Source: Actinomycetota bacterium (GTDB lineage Bacteria; Actinomycetota; Humimicrobiia; Humimicrobiales; Humimicrobiaceae). Taken from it: a DNA stretch of 8,952 bases. The stretch spans positions 1 through 8,952 of the forward strand of contig JAQVEM010000055.1 in the NCBI GenBank assembly GCA_028697935.1. Direction: 5' to 3'. Shown in pieces: positions 6,041 through 8,952 of the stretch; positions within the stretch are counted from its first letter, which is position 1; each line of letters starts with the position of its first letter. A program made the translations under genes and the position numbers. A model generated the notes under the pieces. That model was not told where the DNA came from. It saw only the letters and a program-made list of their open reading frames with translations, and did no database searches.

Positions 6041-6187
6041 TTGTTAATAGAACCTATTATTAATACCAGAATAATTACGATTATTAATGCTGCAGGTAAT
6101 ATTTATTATTAATGTAACAACGATAATAATAATATCGGTTATTAATCCCATAATAGAGCCAATTATTAATACCATAAATATGTTAAT
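6041..6187. repeat. Array of TTATTAAT octamers upstream of murA
   Basis: Exact TTATTAAT occurs at 6057, 6081, 6106, 6139 and 6163 (start positions), spaced 24, 25, 33 and 24 bases, with one-mismatch copies flanking at 6041 (TTGTTAAT) and 6180 (ATGTTAAT), and one more exact copy outside at 5986. Around the first and last core copies the similarity extends to 24 bases (6045-6068 and 6151-6174, two mismatches). The regular spacing and extended similarity argue against plain AT-richness. Likely roles are a binding array for a regulator or nucleoid protein, or the remains of a decayed tandem repeat. Confidence 0.6.
6121..6137. repeat. Small inverted repeat
   Basis: CGATA (6121-6125) and TATCG (6133-6137) form a 5-bp stem around a 7-base ATAATAA loop. 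It lies in the widest gap (33 bases) of the octamer array, so it may be an inserted element of the array or an operator half-site pair. It is short, and chance cannot be excluded. Confidence 0.35.
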
Positions 6188-6234
6188 TTAATAAGCAAGG
6201 CAAAATAACAATTATTTTTTAATTCACCTTAATT

Positions 6235-6243
6235 TGTTATAAT
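6235..6243 (+). promoter_or_regulatory. Extended -10 promoter for murA
   Basis: TG (6235-6236), one base, then a perfect TATAAT (6238-6243) form a consensus extended -10 element. The expected -35 position (about 6215-6220) is a T-run, a poor match, which extended -10 promoters tolerate. Transcription would begin near 6250, about 30 bases before the murA start, and the octamer array lies directly upstream where an activator, repressor or UP-element would act. Confidence 0.65.
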
Positions 6244-6280
6244 ATCCCTTACGTTTTATTAGTCTTGGTAAGTATTATTT

Positions 6281-7582
6281 ATGCAGGATAAAAAATCTCT
6301 TATGGAAAGATTTATAATAAATGGTGGTAAAAAGCTGTCCGGAAAAGTTAAGATCAGTGGTGCCAAGAATTCCGCGTTAAAACTTATAGCTGCCTCAATT
6401 CTTGCTGACAGTAAAATAACTTTACGCAATGTACCTCAAATTGAAGATGTAAATATTATGCTTGAGATGCTTGAAATCCTTGGTGCAAAAATAAATGTGG
6501 AAGCTGCCAGTAAAGTAATTGAAATTGAGCCGGAATATATTAATAACTATGAAGCACCTTACGAACTGGTAAGAAAAATGAGGGCATCGATACTGGTAGC
6601 CGGTCCGCTGCTCAGTAAATTTGGCAGGGTGAAGGTAGCAATACCAGGCGGGTGCAATATAGGTTCCAGACAGATTGACCTTCATCTTAAGGGATTTAAG
6701 GATTTAGGAGCAGAATATCTTGTTGAACATGGATATGTTAACTGTCATATTGATAAAAATAGAAATGGTAACCGGCTACATGGAACTATAATAAATCTTG
6801 ACTTTCCTTCCAGAGGAGCCACTGAAAATATAATGATGGCAGCATGTCTTGCATCAGGGCAGACAGTTATAAATAATGCTGCAAGAGAACCTGAAATAAG
6901 TGACCTTGCGCTTTTCTTAAATTCAATGGGAGCAAAAATTCAGGGTGCGGGAACTGATTATATTACAATAAATGGAGTAAAAAGTCTGAGGGGGACTGAT
7001 TACGAAGTTATGCCCGACAGCATTGAAGCAGGAACTTTTATTACAGCAGCGGCTCTCTGTGGTGAAAAAGTAGAAATACAAAATGCAAGGTGGAGGAATC
7101 TTGAAGTATTTTATTCAAAATTAAAAGAAATTGGTGTGAAAATTACTATTATAGATGAAAATAATATAAGGGTGGAAGCACCTTTAGAAAGATATAAGCC
7201 GGTAAATATCAGTACTCTGCCATATCCAGGTTTTCCTACAGATCTTCAGCCTGTAATTACTGTTCTTCTTTCTGTTGTTCCCGGAGTATCAATTGTAACT
7301 GAAAATGTATTTGAAAACAGATTTATGTATGTTGATGAATTAAACAGAATGGGAGCAGACATAAAAATTGAGGGCCACCACGCAGTTATAAGGGGAGTAG
7401 AGAAATTATCAGGGGCGCCGGTCAGGTCATTTGACCTTCGCGCTGGTGCGGCTGTAGTGCTTGCAGGCCTTATTGCTGAAGGGACAACAGAGGTAAGCGA
7501 TATATACCATATCAAGAGAGGATATGAAAATTTTGATGAGAAATTACGTTTACTGGGTGCAGATATAAAATTGGTAGAATAA
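6281..7582 (+). CDS. murA: UDP-N-acetylglucosamine 1-carboxyvinyltransferase
   Basis: MurA transfers enolpyruvate from PEP to UDP-GlcNAc, the first committed step of peptidoglycan synthesis in the cytoplasm. It has 433 residues; the family is about 417-430. Using this start, Lys29-Asn30 (KISGAKNSAL), Arg101 (RKMRAS), Cys125 in IPGGCNIGSRQIDLHL, Asp321 in YPGFPTDLQP (315-324) and Arg387 in DLRAGAAVVLAGL match catalytic or substrate-binding positions of E. coli MurA. Cys125 is the residue alkylated by fosfomycin, so the enzyme should be sensitive at the target level. The usual PDRIE block reads PDSIE (245-249). Start choice is uncertain: ATG 6281 has GGTAAG 8 bases upstream, while ATG 6302 would begin MERFIINGG, the common MurA N-terminus (426 residues), but its AGGA is 13 bases away. 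An extended -10 promoter lies upstream. The LCP gene follows after 78 bases, so co-transcription of two envelope genes is plausible. Confidence 0.95.
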   Translation: MQDKKSLMERFIINGGKKLSGKVKISGAKNSALKLIAASILADSKITLRNVPQIEDVNIMLEMLEILGAKINVEAASKVIEIEPEYINNYEAPYELVRKMRASILVAGPLLSKFGRVKVAIPGGCNIGSRQIDLHLKGFKDLGAEYLVEHGYVNCHIDKNRNGNRLHGTIINLDFPSRGATENIMMAACLASGQTVINNAAREPEISDLALFLNSMGAKIQGAGTDYITINGVKSLRGTDYEVMPDSIEAGTFITAAALCGEKVEIQNARWRNLEVFYSKLKEIGVKITIIDENNIRVEAPLERYKPVNISTLPYPGFPTDLQPVITVLLSVVPGVSIVTENVFENRFMYVDELNRMGADIKIEGHHAVIRGVEKLSGAPVRSFDLRAGAAVVLAGLIAEGTTEVSDIYHIKRGYENFDEKLRLLGADIKLVE

Positions 7583-7660
7583 TGTAATATAATAAAATAA
7601 ACTGGAAAAATAAACTATATCTGGTATTATTAGTGAATTTTATAAATAAGCTGAAGTTTG

Positions 7661-8952
7661 ATGAAAAAAATCGAAAGAAAAAAAGATAATAAGAACAAAA
7701 AGGATAAAACAAAAAATAAAGAAAATACCACAGATAAAAATATAATAAAGAAAAGTAGCACTGTAGAAAAAAATAAAGAAAATATAGAGAAAAATACAAC
7801 AAAAAAAGCGGAAAAAACAATAGGCAGAAAATTTAAGGGACTGCCCTTATATATTAGAGTAACGATAATAGTAGTATCTTCTATTATTTTAATCAGTGGT
7901 ATTAGCGCAGGTGTTTTTTTCTTTTATATTAAATCAATAAACAGAACAATAAATTCAGTTACAACAGTAGAAATTGAAAATATTCTTACCCCTATAGAGT
8001 CTCCTGAAGACCCTGTTACGATACTGATACTCGGACGCGATACAAGAGATGCAGCTAGTGACACAGGCAGGGCTGATATTATAATGGTAGCTCACCTGAA
8101 TCCTGAAAAAAATACTGCAACTATTCTATCAATTCCAAGAGATTGCCTTGTAGAGATACCCGGTTATGGTGAAGATAAAATAAATGCTGCATATGCCTAT
8201 GGGAAAGAAGAGCTAATGATAAAAACAGTCAGTTCCTTTTTGGGGGCAGAAATAAATCACTATATAGCTGTTGATTTTGATGGATTTATTAAGTTGATAG
8301 ATGCTCTTGGTGGTGTGGATATTACTATTGACAGGCCAATCATCGATCCAAAAAGCGGGGCTAATTTATCAAGTGGTACGCATCATCTTACAGGAGAACA
8401 GGCTCTCTCATACACAAGAAGCAGGTCTACGGAACTGGGGGATATTGGAAGAATTCAGAGGCAGCAGCAGTTAATTAAAGCACTGATAGAACAAAAATTA
8501 AATGCGAAATATTTGTCCAGCGCTCCTTATTATTTTAATATTCTTGCAGAGAATACAAAGACGGACCTTGATATTTTTACTATTCTAAAATATTCAAAAG
8601 CACTCCTGTCGTTAGACTCTGAAAATTTTAATACAGCAATTGTACCCTCTTATTCTGATTGGATAAAGGATGGGACTGTAAGTGTTCAGATTCCGGATGT
8701 TGAAGAAGCAAGGGCAATGTGGCAGAGAATTATAAGGGGAGAACCTGCGAGCATATATAGTGCAGAATATACAGAAGTTGATGAAATACTGGGTGCAATG
8801 ACTCAGAATACTGAGTATAAGTTTGAAATAAAAGTAAAAAATACAGGTGCTCTTGAATGGAATAGAAATGGAGATAACCCTGTTTATCTTGGATATCACT
8901 GGATAGATTTTAGAACCAAAAAAGTAGTTGTTTTTGATGGTAAGAGAAGTAT
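7661..8952 (+). CDS. LytR-CpsA-Psr (LCP) family glycopolymer transferase, 3' end outside the window
   Basis: LCP enzymes are membrane-anchored phosphotransferases that move lipid-linked glycopolymers (teichoic acid, capsule or arabinogalactan-like) onto peptidoglycan. Of this gene, 430 residues are visible and the frame is still open. Residues 1-60 are a very Lys/Asn/Glu-rich cytoplasmic tail. A single membrane helix lies at about 63-90 (type II, C-terminus outside). The LCP domain spans about 118-280: ILILGRDTR, GRADIIMVAHL (136-146), LSIPRDCLVEIPG (156-168), DKINAAYAYG, VDFDGFIKLIDALGGVDI, LTGEQALSYTRSR and DIGRIQRQQQLI (261-272), with the Arg residues that bind the substrate phosphates (138, 160, 264, 267). 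A linker follows, and from about 384 a new segment begins, FEIKVKNTGALEW then NPVYLGYHWIDF, resembling an Ig-like beta-sandwich. The ATG has only a weak GAAG upstream. An in-frame stop at 7652-7654 rules out a longer start beyond TTG 7658. Confidence 0.93.
   Translation, partial: MKKIERKKDNKNKKDKTKNKENTTDKNIIKKSSTVEKNKENIEKNTTKKAEKTIGRKFKGLPLYIRVTIIVVSSIILISGISAGVFFFYIKSINRTINSVTTVEIENILTPIESPEDPVTILILGRDTRDAASDTGRADIIMVAHLNPEKNTATILSIPRDCLVEIPGYGEDKINAAYAYGKEELMIKTVSSFLGAEINHYIAVDFDGFIKLIDALGGVDITIDRPIIDPKSGANLSSGTHHLTGEQALSYTRSRSTELGDIGRIQRQQQLIKALIEQKLNAKYLSSAPYYFNILAENTKTDLDIFTILKYSKALLSLDSENFNTAIVPSYSDWIKDGTVSVQIPDVEEARAMWQRIIRGEPASIYSAEYTEVDEILGAMTQNTEYKFEIKVKNTGALEWNRNGDNPVYLGYHWIDFRTKKVVVFDGKRS

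Larger units (their letters stand above)
5965..6280. other. AT-rich intergenic region upstream of murA
   Basis: This 316-base spacer has no plausible gene. From left to right it holds a hairpin (6001-6033), an array of TTATTAAT octamers (core 6057-6170, with a further copy at 5986-5993), a small hairpin (6121-6137), and a strong extended -10 promoter just ahead of murA. No tRNA or recognisable riboswitch was seen. Confidence 0.7.

Noticed and set aside
6041..6187. CRISPR-like array
   Set aside because: The repeated core is only 8 bases, the longer similarity occurs in just two copies, and spacing is short and uneven; there are no cas genes nearby.
7651..7660. CTGAAGTTTG just before the LCP start, also present twice in the 5435-5474 duplication
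   Set aside because: A shared 10-mer in low-complexity AT-rich DNA, in different positions relative to the genes, is most likely chance.
7512..7820. Minus-strand open frame of 102 codons, rich in Phe, Tyr and Leu, resembling a membrane protein
   Set aside because: It is the complement of the A-rich Lys/Asn tail of the LCP gene. TTT, TAT and CTT codons follow automatically from that composition, so the apparent hydrophobicity is an artefact.
8612..8899. Minus-strand open frame of 95 codons inside the LCP gene
   Set aside because: It is antisense to a clear coding region with no motif or initiation signal.

Overview
The window is an AT-rich bacterial chromosome segment, dense with housekeeping genes. 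No mobile element, CRISPR array or RNA gene was seen. The host makes peptidoglycan, since MurA and a LytR-CpsA-Psr (LCP) ligase are present. It uses a V/A-type rotary ATPase. The mix of glyA, rpiB, a Sua5-family gene, a ComEB-type dCMP deaminase and murA is the gene neighbourhood typical of Bacillota and Actinomycetota. An anaerobic or deep-branching member of those groups is therefore the best guess. This is an inference from gene content, not from a phylogenetic marker.

Layout. Positions 1-2569 (+) hold the end of a V-type ATPase operon: the 3' part of atpA, then atpB and atpD, nearly touching or overlapping by one base. Only 4 bases after atpD stops, the convergent block on the minus strand begins. 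Read 5'->3' on that strand it is a Sua5/TsaC-family gene (5031-4384), rpiB (4296-3835) and glyA (3842-2574). rpiB and glyA overlap by 8 bases. Next comes a 477-base divergent intergenic region (5032-5508) with a 20-bp tandem duplication that builds a plausible promoter. It is followed by a dCMP deaminase gene (5509-5964, +). A second, very AT-rich spacer (5965-6280) carries a hairpin, an array of TTATTAAT octamers and a good extended -10 promoter. murA (6281-7582, +) follows, then an LCP-family gene (7661 to the window end, truncated) that extends beyond the LCP domain into an apparent beta-sandwich domain.

How the genes fit together. The ATPase couples ATP to ion transport. GlyA supplies glycine and one-carbon units, RpiB supplies ribose-5-phosphate, and dCMP deaminase supplies dUMP, which needs a GlyA-derived methylene group to become dTMP. 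The Sua5-family protein belongs to the tRNA t6A pathway. MurA starts peptidoglycan synthesis, and LCP enzymes attach glycopolymers to peptidoglycan. The most notable large-scale feature is that a V-type operon sits where Bacillus and many relatives have the F-type atp operon. The most notable small-scale features are the octamer array upstream of murA, the altered signature residues of the Sua5-family protein, and the extra C-terminal domain on the LCP protein. I found no clear new multi-gene system.
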